From Schistocephalus solidus (taxonomy: Eukaryota > Platyhelminthes > Cestoda > Diphyllobothriidea > Diphyllobothriidae): a stretch of DNA of 64,000 bases. Position 1 is the first letter of the stretch; every line of letters begins with the position of its first letter. A model generated the notes under the pieces. The model was given only the letters and a program-made list of their open reading frames with translations, made no database searches and was not told the origin of the DNA. The DNA is taken from NCBI GenBank assembly GCA_017591395.1, contig WEDG01002484.1:62001-126000 (forward strand), in the 5' to 3' direction. Shown here piece by piece: positions 42,879-54,821 of the stretch. The translations under genes were made by a program, and so were the position numbers.

Positions 42879-44291
42879 AGAGTGTAACAGTGTAATTTAT
42901 AAAAATGTGGTACTGAGCTGCTCCAATGAATGGGTTCACTCGCTCGTTAGAATAAGCATCCGAAAAATATCATCAACTTGCTATGCATGCGCCGTCAAGG
43001 AATTTGATTGAATTCATATAAAGTATTAAAAAGTACAAACAATAAACTTCCTGGAGCGCGTGCAAATATCCTACGTTAAATAGGAAAAACATAATGTATG
43101 TGAGATGGGCGTACAGATGCCTGAGGCATGATTTCCCATACATTTCTGTATAGTGGCATGCTAAACGGATACTGAATGTTGTTCCAACATACATTTATCC
43201 TGCTTTGTTACTACTATGAAGCATATTCTTTTAGCGGAAATTACTGGAAACCCTTTTTCAAACGTCATTCCATAGCTCGCATGTTGATGTTGCAATTGAT
43301 GAAATAGTCAGGCGTTTAAAGTTTACCGTCTGCAAAATTCTGAAAAGTTGATCATGGTAACAGTTGCAGAAAATATCCCCCAATGTTCTTGCATTTTCAT
43401 GTGTTATGCTACTTTTTTCTAAATTTAGTAAAATACTATAGGAGTAACCGCGTGTGCATAAAAGTTTTTTTTAGAGAACACCCATCTATAGTTCATTTTG
43501 AGTTATAACTTCACGTCAGTTCGTATATCTTTGAAACGGCGTGGATGATATAAGTTTAAAATGCATTTAATGTGACAACTACTTAAAATAAATAGTAGCA
43601 CTGACATTGTCCAAAAAAAACGTTAAAATGCATGCTGTTCACCTAGTGCCCTCTTCCACACGAAAGAACTTGTTTGATTCAGAAAGTTTTCAACTTCAAA
43701 TCAACCTAATATCCTATGTAGGTTCATATTAATACCCGTTAACCTACGTTAAATCGAAACACTGCAACTTTCGTGATTTCCCTGTACTTTATAAATTGTC
43801 ACTTCGCCAGTTAAACTTGTTTGGAATGGCCCTCATTAAACTAAAAATATGAACTGGACTAATCTTGGTATTCATAGATTTCTTATTTGATGGAATTAAA
43901 TTTTATTACTGGGAATTTAATTCTCTGTCTTACACGTACTTTGAAAGGACTTGTCTAGAATATTAGAAAAAGTATTTAAGTTTTACAAATCAAAATTTCA
44001 GTAGCAGCATGCAAAGCCCACAAAGTTAACAAGCTATAAGTAGTCTAAGAAAATTACATTAAAAAACTATTCGCAGAGTTATTTCCCTGACTTCAGCCAC
44101 CATTAATTATCTGCTAGTTGCAGAGTGGCTATAGTACGTCCAAACACAGTAACATACGTTTATCCTCCAGTCCTTTTAAAACCTTCATGAGACTGACTTT
44201 CATTATTTTATGTGCACCAAAACTTATTCAAGCAGCTTCTTTGGTAATTTTTGTATTGAAATCTTGTTAAAACTGTCTTTTTCGGTGACAG
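42879..44291. other. AT-rich stretch, nothing recognised
   Basis: Only short shadow frames are seen. It could be an intron between the two possible plus-strand exons. Confidence 0.3.
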
Positions 44292-44626
44292 GCCCAAACA
44301 GATCTGTATTCGGAAATTTGAGAAGCCGCCTACTCCAGAATGGGCCATTTTCTGGTTTTACCGATCGAGATGGCACCTGTCCGACAATGCAATGCGAGAG
44401 TACTCCAAAGGACTTACCCGATGTGAACATACCTTCTCAGTGTCATTCGTTGAACCAAGTCTGCAACAATGACGAGAATTTAGCTATGCTACGAAAGGGA
44501 CACAAAGATTCTGTGACTTTTCGCAATTTGAATGATTTTGTGTGCATTGAACAATCATCGTGGAACCCTATGACGTACCACATACCGCAGTCCCCGACAC
44601 GCCTTCTTTCTCCCTTTTTCAGTTAA
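44292..44626 (+). CDS. possible terminal exon of an unrecognised plus-strand gene
   Basis: A strong acceptor-like tract (CTGTCTTTTTCGGTGACAG) ends at 44291. The phase-1 frame then reads ~110 residues, including 'NRSVFGNLRSRLLQNGPFSG' and 'PSQCHSLNQVCNNDENLAML', to a TAA at 44624-44626. It is the longest open frame in 42-46 kb and is Asn/Ser/Cys-rich with one sequon (NRS). No homologue recognised. An upstream exon ending in phase 1 is required. Confidence 0.35.
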
Positions 44627-45849
44627 CCGGGCTCCCAGGGTCCTCCCGATTGTACGTTATTCTAGCGTAACCATCACAACGTGATTCCAGCTTTTTACTC
44701 TTCACAGAAAGTAATGCGCTAACCTGGAGTAAATCCTTCGAGACAAATTTTTTCAGGCTGAGGCCAAAACTGCGTAGCAATAGTTCAACCGACATCCATC
44801 AGCGGTATATTCAAAAATTGCCAAAAGGCAGTTCGTAGTATACAAATGCTGTGTACTCTTTTCGATTAGATGACAGCTGCTTTTTTTCCTCATGCAATCG
44901 TGTAAACCATCTCTATTTGGATTATTCTTATGCATCGACGTTTCTTCTTAGCCACCCTGTAACCAACAGGGAATTCAAAGGCGTTTGCCTACCTTTCCCT
45001 TAATAAACTGAACTGCACTGGTTCATCTTATTCAGAGCACAGATGCTACTTAACAGCCCAGACAGGTGTATTTTGCCGATTTTCTGCAGCCCCTTGACGC
45101 GCCTGCGAGGGGTTTGACTCATCAGTGGTTCCAATATAAGAGTGTTCTTGACACTGGAATGGTACATAAAACTATGAGGGCAGTTATTGTCATTATTCGT
45201 CGAAGTATTCTCAACCGCGGTGTCTAAAGCATTGAAGAGCGGAAAAAGTTGGGGCGAAGGGGGGAGGTAGACTTCTTTTTGTCCTGAAGAAATGATGAGT
45301 GTTTGAATCGGAAATCTTCCCATTAGATCGCAGCTTTTGCATAACTTTCCTTTACCTGTTTCTGGGGAGACAGTCCTCCTATTTCTTCCAAATTTAAACA
45401 GTATGAACCAAAAGTGCCCCTATCTAGCTAGTAGGACACCATGGAGACGTGGCGTAGTGGGATCTCCAGCGCTTCGTTCTAACGAAAATAAAACGACGCT
45501 TTCCCAGGGTATTTGTAGCTTGTGTAATATAATTTATCCCTGCTTATCATTCTTGGATAAAATCTTAACAAAAGGTTTACAAACCTACCCACGTCGGTTC
45601 TCATCAAAGGTTTGAGGACTGACGTCATTTAGACTCCACTTTGGTTCTACAGCAAATAAAGGAGGCGTCATTCAGTTCCACAAAATCACACCCTGCCTCA
45701 TGGGAGGCATCTACTTTAATCAAGTCTGTAGGCAATATATACGCAAACAGATGTGCGAATATGTGTATATAGATGCATATATTTATGCATATATATACAG
45801 GCACATTAATAATGAAGCATAGAGCCGGGTATAGTTCACGCCTTATCAA
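44627..45849. other. intergenic stretch without recognised genes
   Basis: Short frames at 45000-45615 on both strands lack motifs or splice support. A tRNA-like A-box resemblance near 45445 was not accepted. Confidence 0.3.
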
Positions 45850-46930
45850 GACCGAGATCACGGAGGCTGCAGTTAATGCATCCCATAACCGGTCAGAGAG
45901 ATGCGGTGGCTATTATACGCCCCACCCCGAGCCCCGAGGGAGGCTGCCGAGGCGCGACGCTGACAACAACGAACAGATGCCGTGTTAAAGATGTCGCCGG
46001 CTCCGGTGTTATCGGTCGGAGGCATCTTGTTTGATTGGCCACTCGCTGTAGACACGCCGGGGCCTTCACGCGCTTCAAGCGTGTCCATTAATGCACACTG
46101 TGTTTGGCTTGTTGCCTTTAATCTAGACCCCCCTTCTCCCTCTCCCCCTCCACCGGCCAGCAGTCACAAAGTGCCGTGATTCATTATCTCTGTAAAATTG
46201 ACAGGTCCTGCCGTTAGTGGATGAAAACTGTTGTCATGGCCTTTGCAACGCCGCCGCTGTCGCACCTATGACTGACAAGTTCTCGACTGTGAGGCATATG
46301 AACAACTCGGGGACAGATATACGGTTTCGAACCTAGTAGGAGATGGAGAGAAGATGGTGGGTGGGCTCTGATGCTGGTGTATAAGAGGCATCATCCTACA
46401 AGCTTCGTAGGTTTGGGCCAATCGCCGTAACTGCATGCGTTCGAATGGGAATACGTGCAGGGTCTCCGAAATAGATTCTGACTACTTAGGCTATGTAGCT
46501 TTGTCTCTTCTCCCGAGACAGTTGGGGTTGGGGTGCTACCAGCTCCTTTGACGGCTGGTCCCTAACCCGCTTGACGGGGGCATTCCTTGAAGCACAATGC
46601 GTCTCCCATCTGAGGACGGAAGCTGTACGGAGTGACACGTGTGTATTAAGCGTAGTGGAGGCGCCGAGTGACTGGGACATGAAAACTGCTAGTCGGGGGC
46701 AATTAGGAAATGCTGGCCGGAATGAGGTCATGCCCGCAAGTCACCAGGGCACGTACGAGGGAGGGGGGATGGGTGAGGGGGGGGAGAGACGGGGGAGAAT
46801 TGCGAACGCGCTCCCAGGGTGAAAGTGGCCTCGACTGCTCTAGAGAACGAGTCCGAGGGACCGGCGTTAGTACCCTGCCGACGGAGGGGAAGTAACACGT
46901 GCCCGCGGTAAACAGGACTCAGGCCAGGGA
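45850..46930. promoter_or_regulatory. GC-rich, CpG-containing block
   Basis: Clearly GC-richer than its surroundings, with many CpG pairs between 45900 and 46080 and 46540-46900, a CCAAT-type 'GATTGGCCAC' near 46034 and a G-run array at 46759-46795. No exon could be defended in it. It might be a promoter region or the decayed end of a GC-rich repeat. Confidence 0.35.
46759..46795 (+). other. potential G-quadruplex
   Basis: At least four G-runs of three or more within 37 bases: GGGAGGGGGG, GGG, GGGGGGGG and GGGGG, separated by 1-7-base loops. This meets the simple G3+N1-7 rule on the plus strand. Confidence 0.7.
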
Positions 46931-47854
46931 TGCGCACGAATGCATAACATGCAGCTTAGGACTCAGACGTCAGTTTGCATGCGTGTGAGGTTTTCTACAT
47001 TCGAATCAATTCTAGGGCACAAACAATTGAAACAGGTTGAGCCTGCCAATTAGAAATTTATACCGACAACTTTCAGTCTAGTGTTCGAGACGTTTATTTG
47101 ACATACAAAGGGAAAACTTTTATGTAATTAGGGTAAGTAAAGCATACGTTTAGCATCCTAACTATGGTGAAGAGTAATGGGACAGGTAACGCTAACACCG
47201 ACAATTGTACTTTGTGGACCGGATCAATGCCACATAAAGTCAGGTACTGGATAGTTGGCTCAGTATACTAAATATAGATACACTAAAAGTTGCATGCATA
47301 CAAACTCGCCGAAAACTTGTAAAAGTTAAAACTTGGCCTCATTTTCTCGGTTAAAATCCCCTTCACCCTCTGCAAATTACAAGTAAATATGAATGTACAG
47401 TTGGCAACAGGAATAACTAAAATGGGCATGACAGTTAGCTTAGATAATTTTTAAATGGGTGTCAGACGGCCAATAAAAGAGCCTGCATGGGAGTTCACAT
47501 ACGTGCGCATCCATCGAATGCGTTTTTCTGGAGTTCGGTCATCTAAATGTGTATTTTCATAAATGCAGTGTGCTAATTTGATCTACAATGACCAATTAAT
47601 TCATTTAGGATTGGATGGGAGGATGAAGACAGCACCGATCCATACAAATAGGATCCTTGCCAAAGTTAACGTAGTAAAGAAATCTTCTAGCATGAATAAA
47701 TTGTCCTAGTATCAAAACCACTTTAAAGACAAAACGGCCTACTTCAATTCTCCAATTCGTACACCTTGGTTACACCTGGTTACTGCTGCCGTTTTATATT
47801 ATATTATTATATTATATTCTTATAGTTTCCAATACCTATCACTGAGAGGTCAGT
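46931..47854. other. AT-rich stretch, nothing recognised
   Basis: No coding or repeat feature apart from an ATT/TATA-rich tract at 47795-47820. Confidence 0.35.
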
Positions 47855-47899
47855 ATGATCCTGGGGTGCTTCGCCCAGTGGCTCCTCTGCTATATGCGC

Positions 47900-48180
47900 G
47901 ATCCGAGTCTGAGACTGTCACGGGGCGTTAAACGCCGTGGCTTGGAAGGTTGCCAACTGACATTTGCCCTGAAACCTCGCAGCCAGTCCAATATATGTGC
48001 TTGTGCAGAGTGGCCGATTGGTGGTCTGAGAGTCAGTTTGCCATGTTTTTTTCTTAATGTGACCTCTGGAACTTTCAAACATGTGAGATGTGAGCCGCAC
48101 AACCGCCTTTTGCGCAAAATCTTGATGCTGGTATTCGGGGGGCCAATTCATGTACGTGGTACGCGCAGACGTGGGTATTA
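47900..48180 (+). repeat. D-rep fragment (first module)
   Basis: 'GGCTTGGAAGGTTGCCAACT' and 'CTGAGAGTCAG' with 'TTCTTAATGTG' occur in the same order and spacing as in the copy at 63190-63320. The second module is not attached here. Confidence 0.65.
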
Positions 48181-48234
48181 GCAACTGCGCCCATTCCCTA
48201 CACCAGTCCACTGACCGGCTCGGAGGTAGCTGGG

Positions 48235-48375
48235 ACCTAGAAATGGAAATGGAGAGCGAGATCGGCAGCTGAGAGCATTTTCCTCACTATAAACAATCTG
48301 ACACGCTTGAAGCTATCACGGTGTGCTAAAAGTCGTGTCTTGGAAGTGTGCCAACTGACGGGATAGCTTGGACTG
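48235..48375 (+). repeat. D-rep fragment (start of first module)
   Basis: 'CCTCACTATAAACAATCTGA' followed by 'CGGTGTGCTAAAAG' and 'GCCAACTGACGGGATA' closely matches 63130-63225. Confidence 0.7.
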
Positions 48376-48504
48376 TCTCGTGAAAATCTCGGGCAAGTTA
48401 AATCCGATTGAATAATATGACAACCTCTGTTTTACTCCATATATTGAATCTTCTTGTGATTACAGTAGGTGACGTCGTGCTCGAACAACGGGTCGCACGG
48501 TAAA

Positions 48505-48790
48505 TGCATTGGGCCAATACGAGGACCAGATCAAAGCATGGCAGGCGTTATTAGAGATGCCAGCTACACAAAAAGTGCCGCATATGGAGGGTGTAGCGGC
48601 ATGCCTGGTTTTTCTCTGATCGTGTTATCATGGCGCCAAGCTCAGGAGATTGAGTAGGGTAAAGTGCGGTAGATGCTGCGCAATGCTACTATCAGTTTAA
48701 ACTAAATCATACTCTAGTTCTCGTACCTGCGTCCACACTTCTATGGGGACTCACAGTGGACATCGTCAAAATCAGGGGGAGCACCAGGTA
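48505..48790 (+). repeat. D-rep fragment (second module)
   Basis: 'TGCATTGGGCCAATACG', 'GGCATG' variants, 'GGCAGGCGTTATT' and, further on, 'GCTACTATCAGTTTAAACTA' and 'GTGGACATCGTC' occur in the order seen in the copy within LINE H (35842-36239, reverse orientation). Confidence 0.7.
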
Positions 48791-49361
48791 AACTGTTAAC
48801 AAAATTATGAAACGTGTTTTTCGAGTGTAAAGGAGTATTTAGGTTGGGTTGTAATAAAAATTTGCAGGCAGCCCAAATCCAAATGGTTGCTGCCACGATA
48901 GGAGGCTGACTTTTGACTGCGATTCTTTCTAGCCACCTGCAAAACATCCTACAAATTGGCTGCCTAAGCATTAGGCGATTATTCCATTGGCTTCGGATGT
49001 CCTTTATAAATTGAAATATATTTTATAAAGAACTTGAACAAAAATACCCTTTTGTGTACTTATTTAGTATTAAGCGACTTCTTTGTCAAATTGTACTTTA
49101 TTTATATTATTATTAATAATTTGGTTCCTTAAGACCGTGGAAGGGATTAAAGTTGAGGTCTCTCACACGTCAGCACAAACCGCCTGTGCAAAACAGGTTA
49201 AAGCCTCCAGACTGGTTAGTTTAGCCGTCGCTGAGGGAATCTCCCGCGCCGAGTGCATGACAGTCCAATGACTGGCTGAAGCCTGGACCCCTGAGCATAT
49301 TCCAGTAACTGAGCGTATCATTTGCCTTGATCATTGGACCCTCCACGTCAGAAGCGGCGCG
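48791..49361. other. stretch without recognised genes
   Basis: Only short frames without motifs, for example 49083-49271 plus. Confidence 0.3.
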
Positions 49362-49395
49362 CATTTGGTTGATTTTTTTTTATATCAACCAAATG
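49362..49395. repeat. perfect 12-bp inverted repeat with T-rich loop
   Basis: CATTTGGTTGAT (49362-49373) pairs perfectly with ATCAACCAAATG (49384-49395) around a 10-base T-rich loop. Function unknown; there is no adjacent gene. Confidence 0.85.
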
Positions 49396-52319
49396 ATTCC
49401 GGTTAAAAGTCCGAAAGTTTAGATAAATGAAATTACGCTTCCGTTTTTAAAAAAAATTGACTTATTTAAGGACCATTTATAACCTCTGACTGTCGAGGAA
49501 CTAGAGCGTGGCATCAGAAGGAGATTAATTGAACCTTTCATGTGCACCGTTTTTTAACTGGGAGAAACCTTCGGTCCAAACGACCAATAATGTTGGAGTT
49601 GGGTTCATGCAAGCGACTCCACTGATAATGCGCCGATTCGCCCAATTTCACCTTTGCATGGTGTCCTCTCCCAGCACGAATAATTATGCACACTTTAAAT
49701 GCTTATATTTCATAATAATTCATGCTGATAGCTCTTTACTTCTGGCGGTCCAGGATATCTGCATGGCATTCGCCTCTGATTCGAGAAGTGGGTGAGTTTT
49801 AATAATGTTGAACCCTACCGGCCGTAACCCTTGAAGTAATGGTTTCCAAACTACATGCTGTATGCATTCTGTGTAAGGAAAAATCAAAAATTTCCCTAAG
49901 GTATAAAATAATGGGTTACACCGTTTACATAAAATGTTGTAATAGCTTTGAAGCATGTTATATACATTATAGGCTACAATAATAAATTGGCGGATACGAT
50001 GCATTGTGAATGAGCATTTCAAGGTATTTAACCATCTCATGATTAGAAACTTTTTAAAACTGAAAGATGCGTTTTTTTCAAGTATAAAATTTCAAGGAGA
50101 CGTTATTTACTATGAAATGAGTACAAGAAATGATAGTTTGTCTGTGGTTTCTGTAAAATATATTTAACTAAATAAGAGCATAGAAAATCGATAAGAAAAT
50201 CGCATAATACTTACGTAGCCATTTTTAAAGAGTATATTTTTTGGGCGTTCAGAAAAATGCTCTTCTAAAAGCCGGCATTCTACTGTGACTGAAATATCTT
50301 ATGATTCGGCCGCAAGATAATCACTACAACAGCCCTACTTAAGTAACTTTTTTGAATCGAAAACAAATTTCAGAATTTCGGTTGAAATTTAATAAGACAG
50401 GGAATCTAAAGCAATATTTTATTTCGTTGAACTATGCATTTTCTTTGTTTGACCAAGGAGACCGGTGGAGGGCAGGGGGCCTAAATACAGAAACATTCGC
50501 CTGGCAGATAAAATAAGGCTGACCTAACCTCATCTTACCCTCTCCTTTGTTGTAGACACCTGCAGTTCATCCACTTTTGCCGAGTATATTTCGTCTTGAA
50601 TGGGCAGCGCTTACGATCAAAGCTAATTTAATTTCCAAGAGACTCAAAAGTCAATCCCGACCTCCACAATAATGGGGTTTTCGGTTTTGCGATCGCACGA
50701 ATGGCTGTCCAGTGAGCAATCTTGACTGACGTTTTTCTAACTTTATCAGCTGGGATCAAATATCCCCAGGAAGAGGAGACTGGATCACCGAAGAAAGATC
50801 TTTATCTACTAAACCCGCGATCTCCCGCTGTTCTTCTGACGGGGCAGGAATAATACCTGACTTGAGGAGAGAAAAAAACAGTTATATTCTCAAATCGATT
50901 GGCTCTAGATAGGTCTGATGAAAGGCATAATTTGCTAGTGACTGAATGGAAATTATGCGGAATTTCAGGCAGGTTATCACAAAGGTTCGGTCAACCACTT
51001 CCCAGAACTGTAAGGATCGAAGGTGCACTGATAAGACATCAGAGATAGTGAGAATGGATTAACGGCTCGAGCCTAACAACATTTGAAACATCTAATAAAA
51101 TTTTGTGTAAACGGTAAACTGTGTGTCAAATACTGTTGTGGACATGACCAAAACGTCGGATCTAATGTAGCTATTCACCTGGCTGCCATCAGAAAGCCGA
51201 GTTTGCAATAGAGTGAATTATCGTTTGGCAGATTTAAACATCTAAAGAGTAACACGAAGGCAAGATCCCTTAAAGTTATACACACGTAAATGAACCCTTT
51301 TAGTTCGAGGATATAAAGCAAAAAATTCACAATAGATAAAAGTACTTCGCACGAAGAACATCATGACAGGGATAAAACCACGTCTCAGAAAGAGGGAAGC
51401 TCATCTAAATTTGGAATGCTCGGGTAAGCCCAGTGTGAAGGATTAAAAGGATATGAAAGGAAAACTTTCTCAGGTCTGATTTTTATTAAATACGTAGGAA
51501 ATTTAGGGAACATTGAACACCTTATACTATTAAAAACGATGTGTTGAGATAAAATATCTCCTAGATAGCATGGAATAATTGAAGTCAGCAAGAATGCGAT
51601 GACCCGCTGTCCAAATCCTTCAACATAGGTCACAATGGAGTCGAAATAAGTGCTCCCAGCACTATGACACAATCAAATTCTGGGTCATTACATGTTGAGC
51701 TGGATGGATGTAAATGATTACTGAATGGTGGAAACGATATTTTCACGCTATTACTATATGGGCAGTAGCACTTAAATTTAATAACCACATAAATCATCCT
51801 AAGTTCGTTTCCTCGGCCAGTGCAAACCCAGAAGTTAAAATGGGTCACCAAAGAAATTGCTTGATCCGCATGTCGTAAACTATGGATAATAATTATTATT
51901 TATAGGAGGAAATCTGCCATTCAATATCACGTCTCGGGAACCCGTTCACAGGTGTTTTCTCGTATATTTGGCAATAAGTTGCACCCGCAAGTTACAATGC
52001 AACTGTAGGTCTCAAAATTCCAATTTCCTGGGACCATGTTGGTGGTTATTAATGAACGATCATAATTACAGTCATTTTCAACATAATTTAAGGTAGCTTG
52101 GGTGGCTTTACAGCAAGGGGCCTAATAATTTCACCATAATTTTAGCCATTGAGGGGAGCTCTAGCTCATGTTATATAATGCCCTCCTATTGAATTTTACT
52201 TTTTTGCGAATGATTGAATCCTTCGAGCTCTAAAGTTAAAGCTAATTATTTGACATTGTACACGTCGTTCATGGAGTATACACACTTAAATTCCCCAGCC
52301 GCCATCTCATGAATCACGA
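49396..52319. other. AT-rich stretch without recognised genes
   Basis: Open frames at 49529-49795, 49720-50040 and 51385-51851 lack motifs and splice support, and no repeat match was seen. Confidence 0.35.
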
Positions 52320-52725
52320 TATTTCGACCCTCGTAATCTGAGGATGTCCACCGCATGCTCTACAGAAGGATGGTGTTGGGACGATGACTTACGCGCAAAT
52401 TAATTTTAAGTGCTAATAGACTGTTACAGCATCTACCACACTCTCTCTTCCCTTACCCGCCTGTGCCCGGTGTCAAGACATGGTCAAGAAGACCGGAGGC
52501 GGGTTTGGCGCTGGTGAATCGTTTTCCATGGAGTGGGAGAGCCATAAATGGCAAAAGTGGCTGATACGGCATGAGCCTGAACCTACGCGTGCCCATATTC
52601 GGCACGCTCCCACATGTTCGTCATTTGTTATGGGAGATCAACCCAAATGAGGCCTCCGCACCCTGACTTGACTCCCATGTTAGTCCAGCCCATCTACCAT
52701 GCGGTCCGTTTAGTGGGCACAACAG
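52320..52725 (-). repeat. D-rep copy (second module)
   Basis: Matches 35842-36239 along nearly its whole length in the same orientation: 'GATGTCCACCGCATGCTC', 'GCGCAAATTAATTTTAAGTG', 'GGTCAAGAAGACCGGAGGCG', 'TTGTTATGGGAGATCAACCC' and 'CATCTACCATGCGGTCCGTT'. The middle is expanded by ~60 bases relative to that copy. Confidence 0.8.
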
Positions 52726-52814
52726 AGCTGTATAACAACTCAGAAGAATAAGAGGTGATCACTGGAAAATTGTGTATAACAACTATATGGGCAGCTGCTA
52801 ACAGCTCTAACTGC

Positions 52815-53420
52815 ATTCGTTGATGAACGCTCATCGATCGCTAACGGAACTCACTCGTTCCGCTCTGCCTTGAGGCTCACTCTCGAGCCCCGCCACCAGT
52901 TACACAGTAGCTAGTAGTAGAATAAGCCTGTGAATACTGCCGTCACTATTCCCCTGCCTATGCTCTAACTGCCTCCAATCCTGGTATATTTGTGCCAGTG
53001 GCTAGTAGTAGAATAGACAGATGAATATTGCCGGCAAAGACAAGACGATTGCGTCTACCTCTTCTCAATAGTTAGGTGTGTCTACATTACGTCCCCTAAT
53101 CTCGTTCTTCAACGTTCTCCGCACTCACATGGCGAAAGCTGTGCTGGTAAAATGGTTACCTACACCATAAAATCAAAGATGCAAAGTTGACAGGTCTGGA
53201 CTGCCGAAGGTTATTCGTTGATGAACGCTCACCGATCGCTAACGGAACTCACTCGTCTCGCCCTGCCTTGAGGCTCACTGTCGAGCCTCTCCAGCAGCTA
53301 CACAGCGGCTAGTAGTAGAGTAGATTTGCACAGTAGCTAGTAGTAGAATAAGCCTGTGAATACTGCCGTAACTATTCACCTGCCTAAGCTCTAACTGCCT
53401 CCAATCCTGGTATATTTTTG
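52815..53420. repeat. direct repeat pair (~200 bp units, 398-bp offset)
   Basis: The block beginning 'ATTCGTTGATGAACGCTCA' at 52815 recurs at 53213. The copies (52815-53000 and 53213-53417) are over 90% alike by eye, flanking ~210 unique bases. A smaller motif, 'CAGTAGCTAGTAGTAGAATA', recurs within and after them, so part of copy 2 has been duplicated again. No coding seen; family unknown. Confidence 0.8.
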
Positions 53421-54650
53421 CCAAACTTTTTCCGAAAACCCATCTATCTCAGTGTCCTCATTTTCGCTCCATTTGAACATGGACAGAAACCCGGTTGCAA
53501 ATTCAGTTTGGCTTTGCGTAAAGCCGTGTCATGTCCTTTAAGACTGAAAACCAACAACCACACAAATAATCAAATAGAAGCGAAGCGGTGAGTTCCGGCA
53601 ATAGTCGCGATCACTGGAACAAGAACTTTACTAGGCTTTATCATTAGGTTAATAGAGCTCTTGTCCCAGGTTCATGTCTCCTTCTTCGGGATAAAATATC
53701 GGCCGGACAGAGGCAATAGAAACCGAGACGTAACTGAGGCTTGCAAATCCGAACTGTGTTCACCTGACTGATGAGTGTATTCCTGCCTGTCTTCTCAGTT
53801 CTACAGAGTTTTTTACAATTTGTTTGCTTGTCTGTGCATTTTTGACATAAGAAGTTGAATGTATTGAAAATAACTTAACATGTCCGGATTTTGGTTGGTA
53901 TCGTCTTTTTAGACTGATATGCGGTGCTCATGTAACACTTGCTATCTCACCCTAATGTATACCCCGCGGGTGTCTGTAGTCACACAGCACACAACAACAA
54001 GTAATTTCCTGCACTGCTAAGCATCCCAGACCCAGGCCACGTATTTGTGCACGCTTTGCTGTGCAAGGACAGTGATTCGAGCAAGGGAAGTTTACAGCAA
54101 TTGCCTTCTGTAATTTAATAATCGTACTTTTAATTAGAAGAAGTCAGATGACATTGCACGCGAAAATCCATTTCCTTTCAGGGAAACAAGTAAAGGATTC
54201 ATCTTCACACATTCTGATTCACAAATTTGTGGTATTTCACACAAGAAAACACAATAGTGAGACCGCGTGAAATTATATCGACAGAGAAAACCCGACAATG
54301 TGCTCCTTGTATTGAGATTTCGAGGCTTTTTGGTCTGCCGTTGACTTTGAATGGATAGGGAAATTAGCTGAAGGACTGCAATGTTAATTTTTAGTAACAT
54401 TAGTATGCACACTCTGTGGCAGCTTTTTAATGATGAAATTGTGCAAAGGACTAAACAGGGACTAGAAGTCCGAAAAATGTCGATTTTATGTATACACTGG
54501 TATAACTACACGTCCGCTAAGTCAATGCAAAGGAAACGTTTGTGATTGCGGGGAGAATTTTCAACGAGAACACACTCTATCCGTTACAATTTTCTGTGAT
54601 TGATTGTAGATAGGCCGATTTAGAAGTTATCAACAAACGCAATCACCAAA
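53421..54650. other. stretch without recognised genes
   Basis: No motif-bearing frame seen; 54134-54412 (minus) is open but featureless. Confidence 0.3.
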
Positions 54651-54821
54651 AATGTGTCCATCGCTAGAATTAGAGATGCCCTTGGTTACGATAACATTTA
54701 CTGATACCAACTGGAAACTGCAATCTTGCAGAGTCATCCACTTGCTTTTCTCTTCAAACGGTCAGCGTCTCCACTCTCGAGTCCGGAGAAGTCTTTATTC
54801 TGGCCAGAAGTTCCGAGATAA

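Noticed and set aside
45440..45490. A tRNA-like A box (TGGCGTAGTGG)
   Set aside because: No B box at suitable spacing and no cloverleaf.
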